Of a DNA stretch of 49,942 nucleotides, positions 8,654 through 17,208 are shown piece by piece. The DNA is from an uncultured Eubacteriales bacterium (GTDB taxonomy: Bacteria > Bacillota > Clostridia > Christensenellales > Borkfalkiaceae). Every line of letters starts with the position of its first letter. The first letter of the stretch is position 1. Location of the stretch: the NCBI GenBank assembly GCA_900543915.1, contig UQTB01000015.1:1-49942 (forward strand). Reading direction: 5' to 3'. Made by a program: the position numbers and the translations under genes. A model generated the notes under the pieces. That model was not told the origin of the DNA, ran no database searches, and saw only the letters and a list, made by a program, of their open reading frames with translations.

Positions 8654-9102
8654 AAATACCGCTTCAGCCAGGAGAGATCCACCTTCCATTCGGCGATCTG
8701 ATTTCTGCGGCGGTGATCTTCGTTCGCCCGGCCGAGCGCCGCGCGGAGCGCAGCGTAATTCACGCCGTTGACTTTCATGAACCAATCCTCCGCTTCGCGC
8801 CCCCTTCCCGTCGCCTGCGCGCGCCCGATATGGACCGCCTCATGACAGCGATAGCAGAGCGCGACGACATCCGTCAGCCGCTGAACGGCATTTTCTTCGT
8901 CATACGCCCAGCGCTCGTGCGCTTCCAGCCGCCGCGCCTCCCTGCCGCAGATCATGCAGCGCCCGCCTGCCCGCGCATAGGCATCCCTGCGGATCTTATC
9001 CCATTCCGCGGGAAACAGCGTCCTCAAATTGGAGCACCAGCAGCTGTCCGGCACCAATTCAAAGTTCAGTCTGTAGTTTTCCGGTTCAATTTTGTCTGAC
9101 AT
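8650..9102 (-). CDS. HNH endonuclease-like protein
   Basis: A 150-residue HNH/treble-clef protein: CMICGREARRLEAHE (zinc Cys pair and HE) near residue 50, and ALCYRCHEAVHIG (second Cys pair and final His) near residue 81. It is a small stand-alone protein, not attached to a restriction or intron domain, and sits in a housekeeping operon next to a DEDDh exonuclease. No Shine-Dalgarno sequence precedes the ATG: the 38 nt upstream are almost purely A/T and contain TATAAT-like strings. It may be weakly translated or have its own start. Its DNA substrate is unknown. Confidence 0.8.
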   Translation of the reverse strand: MSDKIEPENYRLNFELVPDSCWCSNLRTLFPAEWDKIRRDAYARAGGRCMICGREARRLEAHERWAYDEENAVQRLTDVVALCYRCHEAVHIGRAQATGRGREAEDWFMKVNGVNYAALRAALGRANEDHRRRNQIAEWKVDLSWLKRYL

Positions 9103-9126
9103 AATAATATTAAAAATAATAAGTTA

Positions 9127-10182
9127 TTATATTACTTTTTTGTTTTTTAAAAAAGACATAATTTCTTCTTCGGATAAAATCGTCGCATAGCGGTTCAGAA
9201 AGGAAAGATCGGGCGCGGGCAGCAGAGACAGATCTGCCTGGTCGAGTCCGATTTCCCGCAAAAAAGCGGAAAATTCACGCATTGCGGGCAAATTCCCCTC
9301 TTCGTTTGCGGAGAGCTCCGGCGGCTGAACGCAGAAGACATATTCGTCGCAGTGCGCCGCGCTCATCGCTATCTTGCCGCCGAAATCGGCGATCCTCCGG
9401 GCGAGCGCCAAAGATTCCCGGTAATGCCCCTGCGTATATGCGGGATCCAGAAAAATCCGCTTCCCCTTCAGAATGCGCGCGGGCTTTTTGGGATGATATT
9501 TGGAACAGAAGAGCCGGAAGATCTTTTTGTTTGCCCCGCGCATCTCATTGTGCCGCTCGGGCGTCAGCACGCCGCGTTCCAGCATTCTTCCCCCGCGCAT
9601 CAGAAAAATACGGCTGTCCGCCACGATCCCGCAGGCAGAGGGAAACCGCCCGAAAAAAACCTCCGGCGTCTCGCCGCTTTCCGCCGTCCAGCGGCGACAG
9701 ACGGCGAGCCCCGTCTCCGCGTCCGCGAGGGCGTCGTGATACACTTCCGCCGGACAGCCGCATGCCTCCGCGATCTTGGAGAGGGCGCGCCCTTCCCCCG
9801 GTGCCAAAGCGACGTCGACCGCGCGGATGTCGACGTACCGGTAATCCCACGCCTTTACGCCGTATCTGGCGCACTCATCCAGAAGATACTGCGCATCTCC
9901 GTCGATCGTGTGGCCGACCGCCACGGCGCCCTCGAAGAGCGCGCGGATTTTGTCCGCGTAATGCGGAAATTTCTTCTGCGCTTCGTATTCCGGGCGGGAA
10001 TGCGTCAGCACCTTCTTCAGCGCATACCAGTCCCATTCCCCCGGGCCGATCCCCGGATTGATGAGCAGATTCGCCTTTTCCAGGAGGCGGAACGATCCGT
10101 CCGTGAGCACATAGCCGAATTCGCAGATTTTACCGCCGCCCGCACAGCTGGCGCATTCCAGGTCATAAAAGAGATAATTCAT
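9127..10182 (-). CDS. DEDDh 3'-5' exonuclease with C-terminal BRCT-like domain
   Basis: The first 175 residues form a DnaQ-type DEDDh exonuclease: FYDLECA (Asp/Glu, Exo I) at residue 5, GHTIDGDAQ (Exo II) near 90, and HDALADAETG (Exo III His and Asp) near 149. A linker follows. Residues about 235-290 (ILKGKRIFLDPAY, then ARRIADFGGKIAMS) look like a BRCT fold, with a short unknown tail. Exonuclease plus BRCT recalls DinG- or epsilon-like repair proteins, but the pairing here is free-standing. It probably acts on single-stranded or nicked DNA or RNA ends. The adjacent HNH gene suggests a nucleic-acid context. Confidence 0.82.
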   Translation of the reverse strand: MNYLFYDLECASCAGGGKICEFGYVLTDGSFRLLEKANLLINPGIGPGEWDWYALKKVLTHSRPEYEAQKKFPHYADKIRALFEGAVAVGHTIDGDAQYLLDECARYGVKAWDYRYVDIRAVDVALAPGEGRALSKIAEACGCPAEVYHDALADAETGLAVCRRWTAESGETPEVFFGRFPSACGIVADSRIFLMRGGRMLERGVLTPERHNEMRGANKKIFRLFCSKYHPKKPARILKGKRIFLDPAYTQGHYRESLALARRIADFGGKIAMSAAHCDEYVFCVQPPELSANEEGNLPAMREFSAFLREIGLDQADLSLLPAPDLSFLNRYATILSEEEIMSFLKNKKVI

Positions 10183-10214
10183 CCGAGTATCCTTCTCCGC
10201 GCAAAGCGGCGGGC

Positions 10215-10751
10215 TTATTTTGACTGCGCGTCCGCTTTCCGCGCAGAGTAGACGAGATGCGGCATATCCATGCCGTAATAGTGTTTGGTAAACCGGCCGC
10301 GCAGTTCCATGCCGTTGCGGAGCGCCACGCGCTGCGAGGCGAAATTGTTGTCGCGGATGATGGAATACACTTCTTCCGCGCCCAATACGTCAAACGCATA
10401 TTCTTTACAGGCAACCGCCGCCTCCGTCGCGTAGCCGCGGTGCCAGTACGCCTTCTGAAAAAGATACCCCACCTCGATCACTTCTTTTTCCGGGCAGGAC
10501 TGCATGGTGAGCCCGCACTGGCCGATCAGCTTGCCGGTCTCTTTCAGGATAACCGCCCACAGTCCGAATCCATAGCGGTCGTAGCGCGCCAGCTGGCGTT
10601 CCAGCCATTCCCACACCTCTTCGTCCGAAAAGGCGTGTTCATAGGCGTACATGACTTCTGCGTCCTGCAAAATTTCACAGAGTGCGCCGAAATCCGCCCG
10701 CTCCAGCCGCCTGAGAAGCAGGCGCTTTGTCTCTACTAAAACCGGTTCCAT
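10215..10751 (-). CDS. GNAT N-acetyltransferase, RimJ/RimL-like
   Basis: Opens with ETKRLLLRRL, typical of RimJ/RimL-type GNATs. The acetyl-CoA loop is in the block YWHRGYATEAA near residue 105, with the closing motif NNFASQRVALRNGM near 140. About 178 residues, the normal size. ATG at 10751 is chosen because the conserved domain begins there and GGGAGG lies just upstream. The longer reading to 10868 overlaps rlmD and has no homologous look. The acceptor (protein N-terminus, ribosomal protein or small molecule) cannot be told. Confidence 0.88.
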   Translation of the reverse strand: MEPVLVETKRLLLRRLERADFGALCEILQDAEVMYAYEHAFSDEEVWEWLERQLARYDRYGFGLWAVILKETGKLIGQCGLTMQSCPEKEVIEVGYLFQKAYWHRGYATEAAVACKEYAFDVLGAEEVYSIIRDNNFASQRVALRNGMELRGRFTKHYYGMDMPHLVYSARKADAQSK

Positions 10752-10773
10752 CCGATCCCTCCCGCAAACAAAA

Positions 10774-12177
10774 TCAAGATTCCGCCCCGCGCCGACGGAG
10801 CAGCACCAGCGTCTCCACGTTTGCCGTCTGCGGAAACATGTCAAACGGGCGGACAAACGCGACTTCATACCGCATGGCAGGGCAATCCGCGCGCACGATA
10901 CCCTTTTCCGTCCGCACGAGCGCCCCCGTCAGCAGTCCGACGTCCCGCGCGAGCGTGGCGGGATTACAGGACACATATACCACACGGTCGGGCTCCGCCC
11001 GGGCAATGGCCTCGATCACCGCCCAATCGCAGCCCTTGCGCGGAGGATCCACCACGACCGCCAGCTTTTCTCCCCGACCGCGCAGATCCCGCACCAGCGC
11101 GGGAAGGACGTCCTCGCAGGCGGCGCAGATATTTTCCATTCTGCCCTCCAGCCCGTTCAGCGCGGCCACGCGGTCCGCGCATTCCACCGCTTCCCGGACG
11201 CACTCTATGCCGATCGCGCGCTTTGCGCCGCGCGCGAGCATCGCCGTCATCAGCCCCGCTCCGCTGTAGGCGTCCACCACCGTCGTGTCCCCGTCGGGAG
11301 AAGCTGCCAGCACCGCGTCGCGGTAAAGCGCCCCGGCAATCGCGAAATTGACCTGCAGAAAGCTCTCTACGCCGAATTCGCACGCTATCCCGAACACGTT
11401 GACGCGATAGCGCGGTTCGCCGCTCAGAAGAATAAAACGGGGGCCGAAAATCACGTTGGTGTCCCTGTCGTTCACGTTGAGATACAATGTGACGGAGGGA
11501 AAGGCGCCGTTCAGCATGCCGATCAGTTTTTCCCTGCCGGGCAGGCGCTCGCTCGTGCCGACGACCGCTATCATCATTTTGCCGGAGACCTCCCGCACGA
11601 CGATATGGCGGAGAAACCCCGTCCGCGCCGCCTCGTCGTACGCAACCACGCCGCATTCCGCGCAGTAAGCGGAAAAAAGGGAGATGATCTTCCTCGCCCA
11701 CGCGGGCTGAATGGGGCAGTCCCCGATCGGCACGACGCGGTGAGAGTTGACCGCGTAAAAGCCGAACGTCCCGCCCTGCCCCGTAGGGAGCTGCAGTTTG
11801 TTGCGGTAACGATAGGGTTCTCCCCGCGCGACCGTCTCTTCCGCCTGAATCTCCAGAAAGGCGATCTTGCGGAAGCAATCCTCCACATAGGCGCGCTTAT
11901 ACGAGCGCTGGGCCGCGTAATCCATGTGCTGAAGCTGACACCCGCCGCACCTGCCGAACGCCGGGCAGACGGGCTCTCTGCGGTCGGGAGAAGGTTTTAA
12001 AACTTCCAGCAGCTTGCCGAACGCAAAGCCCTTTTTCACCTTCACCACGCGGTAGCGGATCTCTTCCCCCGGAAGGGCAAACGGAATAAAAACGGGAATA
12101 TTTTCCCGTTTTACAATACCTTCCCCGCTCATGCCGAGCGCGGTCACGATGCCGACTGCCTCCTGGTTTTTGTTCAT
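10774..12177 (-). CDS. rlmD: 23S rRNA (uracil-C5)-methyltransferase, RlmD/RumA family
   Basis: A 467-residue methyltransferase. The N-terminal 60 residues are a TRAM domain. The cluster CPAFGRCGGCQLQH (about 71-84) supplies iron-sulphur cysteines. The SAM-binding core has VVDAYSGAGLMT near 303, the catalytic loop VVDPPRKGCD near 385, and the catalytic Cys in VYVSCNPATLARD near 413. It methylates a conserved uracil of 23S rRNA (U1939 in E. coli; in Firmicutes homologues may use a second site as well). It begins one base after the membrane-protein stop. Confidence 0.93.
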   Translation of the reverse strand: MNKNQEAVGIVTALGMSGEGIVKRENIPVFIPFALPGEEIRYRVVKVKKGFAFGKLLEVLKPSPDRREPVCPAFGRCGGCQLQHMDYAAQRSYKRAYVEDCFRKIAFLEIQAEETVARGEPYRYRNKLQLPTGQGGTFGFYAVNSHRVVPIGDCPIQPAWARKIISLFSAYCAECGVVAYDEAARTGFLRHIVVREVSGKMMIAVVGTSERLPGREKLIGMLNGAFPSVTLYLNVNDRDTNVIFGPRFILLSGEPRYRVNVFGIACEFGVESFLQVNFAIAGALYRDAVLAASPDGDTTVVDAYSGAGLMTAMLARGAKRAIGIECVREAVECADRVAALNGLEGRMENICAACEDVLPALVRDLRGRGEKLAVVVDPPRKGCDWAVIEAIARAEPDRVVYVSCNPATLARDVGLLTGALVRTEKGIVRADCPAMRYEVAFVRPFDMFPQTANVETLVLLRRRGAES

Positions 12178-12178
12178 A

Positions 12179-12712
12179 TCACTTTACGATTTTTTTCAGA
12201 TAATAATTCGTTGCACGCTGAACGACCGTCATAAACGCGTCGTAGACGAAAAACACGACCACGCCGAGCGCCGCCCAGAGATAATAGATGTATTCCGCGA
12301 TCCAGTCGAAATAATAGGACGGCTCCACCTTCATGATGAGCGTATAGTAAAAGTACAGCCCGAAAAACACCGCCATAAACCACACGAACTTGACGGATAC
12401 GGCGATCCACCGGGGAACGTTTTTCTTTCTGAACAGATAATTGACGATGGGATGCCATCCGAAAAACGCGAAATACGCCGGGAACACGAGACTCATGATG
12501 TTCATCCCCGCGAAGATGAACGCCAACAGCCCGCCCGCCAGAAAGGACAGCACCGCCGCCAGAGGGGATTCCCGGTAGAGCGGCAGGGTGACGGGAATCG
12601 CCGCCAGCACGATACAGAAAATATCGACGACTTGAAAATAAGCGCCCAGCGTCAGAAACACAGCCGAAAGACCGGCGGAAACCGCGGAGAGCGCAATGAG
12701 GCGGCTGTTCAT
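12179..12712 (-). CDS. Hypothetical membrane protein, about five helices
   Basis: About 177 residues, mostly hydrophobic, with helices near 5-30, 35-60, 65-90, 105-125 and 140-160 and a basic C-terminus. The N-terminal half (LSAVSAGLSAVFLTLGAYF) has the look of DUF2232 or ECF-substrate-component-like proteins, but the similarity is too loose to name it. ATG at 12712 is chosen: it overlaps the J-domain stop as ATGA. The reading to 12751 would add residues inside that gene. Conserved coupling to the J-domain gene suggests a shared membrane role, which is an inference. Confidence 0.7.
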   Translation of the reverse strand: MNSRLIALSAVSAGLSAVFLTLGAYFQVVDIFCIVLAAIPVTLPLYRESPLAAVLSFLAGGLLAFIFAGMNIMSLVFPAYFAFFGWHPIVNYLFRKKNVPRWIAVSVKFVWFMAVFFGLYFYYTLIMKVEPSYYFDWIAEYIYYLWAALGVVVFFVYDAFMTVVQRATNYYLKKIVK

Positions 12713-13311
12713 CTGCCGCAGCAGCAGTTGCAGAGCATATTCATGCAGCACATCGTGGTGCAGAAATTCATAAACGACGAGCAGGCGTTGCCCCCCATCA
12801 TCTCCTCGTTTCCGTGCGACTGCGGCGCCGCATTGCCCGACTGAAACTGCTTTTCGGTAAAAGCGATCTTATCCTTCAGCTTGGTATAGCTTTCCTTGTA
12901 CTTTGGGTTGGCGGGCTCCATATTCATGGCGATCTCCAGCTGTTTTTTGGCGTCGTTCATCCACTGCTTGCGGTAGAATACGACGGACTGGAGATAATGC
13001 CATTCCGCGTCGCGGTCGGAGATCTCGTCCAAAAGGCGCTGCGCCTCCGAAATGTTGTTCTGTTTCAGGCACTTTTCCACGGAGGAATAATCGAATTTCT
13101 CGTTCTCCGCGTGCGTGCGGGAAGCCATGTCCGCCATGATTTCGCGGTACGCGCTCTCCACCAGCGTGAGATTTTTTGCCGCTTCGTTTCCGCGCTCGCC
13201 GTCCAGAAAACGGTCTTCCGCGTAGCGCGCGCGCAGGCGCTCGTAGGCCTCTCTGACCTGCTCCGCCGTCGCGCCCTCTTCCAGTCCTAAGATTTTGTAG
13301 TTTTCCTGCAT
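12709..13311 (-). CDS. Degenerate J-domain protein with Cys-rich tail
   Basis: Residues 1-65 form a J domain (YKILGLEEGATAEQVREAYERLR), but the HPD tripeptide needed to stimulate Hsp70 is missing: the loop reads ARYAEDRFLDGERGN. Residues 75-150 are helical and TPR-like (LQSVVFYRKQWMNDAKKQLE). The last 30 residues are Cys-rich, with pairs and triplets of Cys (TTMCCMNMLCNCCCGR at the end). It is co-transcribed with DUF5685 (25-nt overlap) and a membrane protein, a set I recall from Clostridia. It may bind metal or be palmitoylation-like/membrane associated, but no function can be read. Confidence 0.8.
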   Translation of the reverse strand: MQENYKILGLEEGATAEQVREAYERLRARYAEDRFLDGERGNEAAKNLTLVESAYREIMADMASRTHAENEKFDYSSVEKCLKQNNISEAQRLLDEISDRDAEWHYLQSVVFYRKQWMNDAKKQLEIAMNMEPANPKYKESYTKLKDKIAFTEKQFQSGNAAPQSHGNEEMMGGNACSSFMNFCTTMCCMNMLCNCCCGR

Positions 13312-14153
13312 GATTCACACTCCATGATTCGTTTGGTATTCCCCATCAGCCCTCTCGCCAGAATATTGTCCGTCAGATCGTGATTGAACGCGTAGGAAAC
13401 GCTCTGCGCTCCGTTCGCGATCTCATAGAGCACGGAGCCGAATAAAAACTCCAAATCGCTCTTGTGCTCCGCGATAAACGATTGCTTTCCCTTCACCTCC
13501 GGATAGGAGGAAACGAAGGGGTTAAAGTTCTTTTTCTTTAAATCCTTGTCGATATCGTCCAGCGCGTCGATGAGATAGATCCACTTCCCCACGCCGTAAA
13601 AGACCCTCTTAACGTTTTCATCCGCGCGGTCCCCCATCAGGGCGACCGACAGATCGGAGAGCATCTGCCCGAAGGGATCCGCCGCGCGGTCGATGCCGTC
13701 GCACCCCTCCCGCTCCAGCCGGATCAGTTCCCCGTATCGCTCGGCCACGATGCGGTCGAATTCGGGTTCGGCGGCGCGCGCCCTGCGGTATGCCCCGGAG
13801 AAAAACGCGCGGAGCCCGCGGCGGCGGCCGGAATCCAGCACGTCGTCCGAGAGCTTATGGTAAGTCAGGATCACGTTGAGGTGCGCCACGCGCACCGAAA
13901 GCGCGTCTACCCCCGCCATGGGGCGTTTCCGAAACCAGTGCATAACGCAGCGCTGGCGCTCGATCTGCACGTCTTCGCCGCATACGTTATGGGCGAAAGC
14001 GGACAGAAAGGTGAGATCGTAATTGAGAGCGAAGCGGGCGCGCTGGCCGCAGCTTTTGCCGATCGACTTGCAGAGCCCGCAGTAAAACGCGCGGTATAAA
14101 ATATCGTCTTTCCCGTAAAGATAGGCGGGATCCGTGCGGATATAGCCGAACAT
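13287..14153 (-). CDS. DUF5685 family protein
   Basis: A 288-residue protein that starts MFGYIRTDPAYLYGKDD and has the pair FYCGLCKSIGK (residues about 27-37), both marks of DUF5685. The rest is helical with several Cys and His residues (CVMHWF near 91, CESC near the end), suggesting a metal or cofactor site. A polyprenyl-synthase-like all-helical architecture is possible (LTYHKLSDDVLDSGRR near 118), but this is inference. Its start overlaps the trpS stop by one base (TGATG) and its end overlaps the J-domain gene, so all three are translationally coupled. Confidence 0.82.
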   Translation of the reverse strand: MFGYIRTDPAYLYGKDDILYRAFYCGLCKSIGKSCGQRARFALNYDLTFLSAFAHNVCGEDVQIERQRCVMHWFRKRPMAGVDALSVRVAHLNVILTYHKLSDDVLDSGRRRGLRAFFSGAYRRARAAEPEFDRIVAERYGELIRLEREGCDGIDRAADPFGQMLSDLSVALMGDRADENVKRVFYGVGKWIYLIDALDDIDKDLKKKNFNPFVSSYPEVKGKQSFIAEHKSDLEFLFGSVLYEIANGAQSVSYAFNHDLTDNILARGLMGNTKRIMECESCRKTTKS

Positions 14154-15157
14154 CAGCCCCTCGCCCGCGGGAGAAGCCCCACTTTTTTATAAACTTTCCC
14201 GAGCGTGCGGTACGCCATGCGCGCGGCGCGCTCCGCCCCCTCTTTCAGGATGCCTTCCAGGTAGCCCTTATCCGCCAGCAGCCGATTTTTTTCCGCCCGG
14301 ACGGGCTCCAGCGCGTCCGCCACCGTTTCGCCGACCGCAAGTTTGAATTCGCCGTAGCCCTTCCCCTCGAACTCCCGCTCCGCCTCCTTCACCGTCTTGT
14401 TCGCAAACAGGCTGTAAATGGTGAGCAGGTTGGAAATGCCGGGCTTGTCCTCGGCGGCGACGATGCGCGTGTCGCTGTCCGTGACCGCGCGCTTGAACTT
14501 GCGGATGACGGTTTCGCGGTCGTCGTCCATGGAGATGAAGGCGTTGGGGTTTTCATCCGACTTACTCATCTTGCGCCCCGGCTCCTGCAGGCTCATCACG
14601 CGCGCGCCCGTGTCCGCGATGTACGGCTCGGGCACCTTGAACGTCTCCCCGTAGCGGTTGTTGAAGCGCACCGCGAGGTCCCGCGCGAGTTCGAGGTGCT
14701 GTTTCTGATCGGCGCCGACGGGAACGAGGTCGGACTGGTAAAGAAGGATATCCGCCGCCATCAGGACGGGGTAATCCATGAGCGCCATGTTGATATTGTC
14801 TTCGTGTTTTAAACTTTTATCCTTAAACTGCGTCATGCGGGTGAGCTCGCCGGGGTAGGTAATCATATTCAGCACCCAGGTAAGCTCCGCGTGCGCGGGG
14901 ACGTGCGACTGCAAAAACACCGCGGACTGCGCGGGATCCAGCCCGCACGCCAGATAGAGCGCGGTGAGCTCCATCGTGTTTTTCCGAAGCGCGGCGGGAT
15001 CCTGGCGGACGGTCAGCGTATGGAGATCCGCCAGCATATAGACGCAATCGAAGTCCTGCTGCAGCTTTTTCCAGTTGCGGATCGCCCCGAGATAATTCCC
15101 GATCGTCAGAATTCCGCTCGGCTGAATGCCGCTCATCATGATCTTTTTGCCGTCCAT
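14153..15157 (-). CDS. trpS: Tryptophanyl-tRNA synthetase
   Basis: Class Ic synthetase that charges tRNA-Trp. The HIGH-like signature is in GILTIGNYLGA near residue 18, KMSKS in GRKMSKSDENP near 190, and the adenine/Trp pocket blocks DYPVLMAADIL and LVPVGADQKQHLELARDLA lie between. About 334 residues, the normal length. ATG at 15157 has AAGGAG 9 nt upstream; an in-frame TTG three codons earlier is less well placed. It heads the ten-gene operon down to 7034. No T-box leader is visible in the short 5' region. Confidence 0.97.
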   Translation of the reverse strand: MDGKKIMMSGIQPSGILTIGNYLGAIRNWKKLQQDFDCVYMLADLHTLTVRQDPAALRKNTMELTALYLACGLDPAQSAVFLQSHVPAHAELTWVLNMITYPGELTRMTQFKDKSLKHEDNINMALMDYPVLMAADILLYQSDLVPVGADQKQHLELARDLAVRFNNRYGETFKVPEPYIADTGARVMSLQEPGRKMSKSDENPNAFISMDDDRETVIRKFKRAVTDSDTRIVAAEDKPGISNLLTIYSLFANKTVKEAEREFEGKGYGEFKLAVGETVADALEPVRAEKNRLLADKGYLEGILKEGAERAARMAYRTLGKVYKKVGLLPRARG

Positions 15158-15189
15158 TTCACGCAACTCCTTCCGTGTTCTTTCCGTCT

Positions 15190-15218
15190 ATTATACCATG
15201 CCGCGCCGAAAAACGCAA
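15190..15218 (-). promoter_or_regulatory. Promoter of the trpS operon
   Basis: On the minus strand TTGCGT, 17 nt, TATAAT with TGG before the -10. The expected transcript start is about 25 nt before the trpS ATG, leaving no room for a T-box. Confidence 0.8.
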
Positions 15219-15255
15219 CCATTCCTCGCCGCCTGCGCGGGCGTTCAGAATGAAA

Positions 15256-17166
15256 TCAGCTCTCTGCTCCCCAAACTGCGGGGACGCCGTCCGCATAGTG
15301 CCAGTAATTCCCGGCCTTTGCCGGTCGGGTTTCCGCATAGAAGTATACCGTCGCTTCCGAAAAATGCGTGCTGTGTTCATTCTCCTCGACTTGCTCCAGG
15401 ACGATCTTCAGGCGGCGTTCGTCTCCCTCGAAATAGACGGCTTCGAGCGCGTCACAGTTGCTCATGGGGAAATTCCCCAAATACTCCACCGACGCGGGAA
15501 TGACGATCTCCCGGAGCTTTTTGCAGTTTCGAAACACGTTTCTTCCGATCGACTTCAGCCCGGCAGGCAGGACAATCTGCCCGAGCGATTCACAGCCCCA
15601 GAACGCGCATTTGCCGATCGATTTCAGCCCGGCGGGCAGGACTATTTCTTCAAGCGCCTTGCATCCTTCAAACGCGGAATCGCCTATCGCTTCCACCCGA
15701 TCGGGAACGACAAACCTTATCAGCCCCGTATACATAAACGCCTCCTCTCCGATTTCCGCCACATTTGCCGGAAGATCGATCTGCGACAGGCCGATACAGC
15801 CGGAGAACGTCTCGTCAGGGATTTTCGTCAGATCCGAGGGCAACCTGATTTCAGACAGAGACGAACAGTTCGCAAATATGCTGTTTCCTATGAAAGAGAC
15901 CCCGTCGGGAATGATTATCGCTTTCAAATTCTTCTGTCCGCCAAAAGCCCTTGCGGCGATTCCCTTTACCGTCGCCGGGATATACAGCGTATAGTCCTCG
16001 GGCATCGTCCCTTTGTAATCCACTAAGATATTTCCGAGGTAAACCGGACCGTCCGCCTTTGCATGATACCATGCCGTATCATCAAAAGCATCTTTTTCAA
16101 TCGTCTCCGGCACGCCTTCCAACGTGATATTTTTCAATCTGCGACAGCCGCGAAATGCTTTTTCCCCTATTTCCTTCACCGAAGCCGGTATCACTACGTC
16201 CGTATAGTATTGCTCGATATACGGAAGGTCTTGTGAAGGAGGTATCTCAATAATTATCGTATTTGGCTCGATATATGACTGCTTGACAGATTCACTGCCT
16301 GAAGAAAAAATAGGATTTTTTACACTAAAAGCACGGCCTCCTATTTTCTCCAACCCCTCCGGAAGGGAAAGTTCCGTTAGCCCGCAGGCCTCAAAACAAC
16401 CATACGGAATTTCCTTTAACCCGGCGGGCAATTTCACCGTTTTTAAATTGACGCAGCCGTAAAACGCTTTGTCGTCCAGTTTGGTAACGCTGTCCGGAAT
16501 GACGACAGACTCCACTTTACTCAGCCCCGCGCACGCATATTGACCTATTTCTTCCAGTGTGTCCGGCAGGACGAGCTCTGTCGTCACTTCGTTGAGATAG
16601 GCTCCCCGATACGGGAGAGGAATGAGGCTCTCCATTATCAAACCGCCAGACTCTATTTTTTCATATATTGAAAAACCGCCTTCCTCGATGCACTTTACGG
16701 GCAAGCCTCTGTAGTATGCCGGAATGACGATTTTCTCCATTTTGAAAGTATTCGCCTTTCCCTCGTGGATGGAATACCCCGTCCCGTCCTCCAACAGGGT
16801 ATATCTGTATCCAAGCTCGTCATATCCCCTTGCCACGGCTTCTTCCGCCGTATAGGAAAACCGGCTCCAGTCTGAATTGGCGTACTTTCCGCCGTCGCCG
16901 TACGCCTTTACCCTGACGGCGTAGGTTCCCACTGCAAGGGAGGAAAGGTCGAAGGAGGTTCCCTCTACTTCCTGTTCCCTGTTCTGCAGGCGCACGACGT
17001 ACCCCGCCGCATGCTCCACCGCGTCCCACACAAGAATTTTCCCCTCCATTCTGAGGTTCTGCGGCGCCGGCAGCGGCGTCGCCGCCGCTTCCGCGGCGCA
17101 TGCGCCGAATACCAGCGACAGCGCCGCAAGGCACAGGAGCGCCAGCTGTTTTACCCTCTTTGTCAT
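15256..17166 (-). CDS. Exported leucine-rich-repeat (BspA-type) lipoprotein or surface protein
   Basis: 636 residues. The N-terminal signal peptide ends FGACAAEAAA, which is either a weak lipobox or a signal peptidase I site. Residues about 32-105 form an FN3-like sandwich (PQNLRMEGKILVWDAVEHAAGY). From about 130 to 620 there are some 15-20 LRR_5/BspA repeats with cores like SVVIPDSVTKLDDKAFYGC. It ends without LPXTG. BspA-like proteins mediate binding to host or microbial surfaces. GGAGG lies 7 nt before the ATG; it is 42 nt behind the secreted hypothetical gene and probably shares its promoter. No convincing terminator follows before the trpS promoter. Confidence 0.88.
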   Translation of the reverse strand: MTKRVKQLALLCLAALSLVFGACAAEAAATPLPAPQNLRMEGKILVWDAVEHAAGYVVRLQNREQEVEGTSFDLSSLAVGTYAVRVKAYGDGGKYANSDWSRFSYTAEEAVARGYDELGYRYTLLEDGTGYSIHEGKANTFKMEKIVIPAYYRGLPVKCIEEGGFSIYEKIESGGLIMESLIPLPYRGAYLNEVTTELVLPDTLEEIGQYACAGLSKVESVVIPDSVTKLDDKAFYGCVNLKTVKLPAGLKEIPYGCFEACGLTELSLPEGLEKIGGRAFSVKNPIFSSGSESVKQSYIEPNTIIIEIPPSQDLPYIEQYYTDVVIPASVKEIGEKAFRGCRRLKNITLEGVPETIEKDAFDDTAWYHAKADGPVYLGNILVDYKGTMPEDYTLYIPATVKGIAARAFGGQKNLKAIIIPDGVSFIGNSIFANCSSLSEIRLPSDLTKIPDETFSGCIGLSQIDLPANVAEIGEEAFMYTGLIRFVVPDRVEAIGDSAFEGCKALEEIVLPAGLKSIGKCAFWGCESLGQIVLPAGLKSIGRNVFRNCKKLREIVIPASVEYLGNFPMSNCDALEAVYFEGDERRLKIVLEQVEENEHSTHFSEATVYFYAETRPAKAGNYWHYADGVPAVWGAES

Positions 17167-17208
17167 TTCATTCCCTCCTTTTACATGATTCTCAGCAAAG
17201 AACCGGGG

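Noticed and set aside
7151..8701. 516-codon plus-strand open frame over the hydrolase and metalloprotease genes
   Set aside because: Antisense shadow of two genes with catalytic motifs; no similarity or start signal.
10651..12000. 449-codon plus-strand frame over rlmD
   Set aside because: Antisense shadow; rlmD has TRAM, Fe-S and catalytic Cys motifs in the minus frame.
15167..15255. T-box riboswitch upstream of trpS
   Set aside because: The promoter lies about 35 nt from the start codon, leaving no room for a specifier stem or antiterminator.
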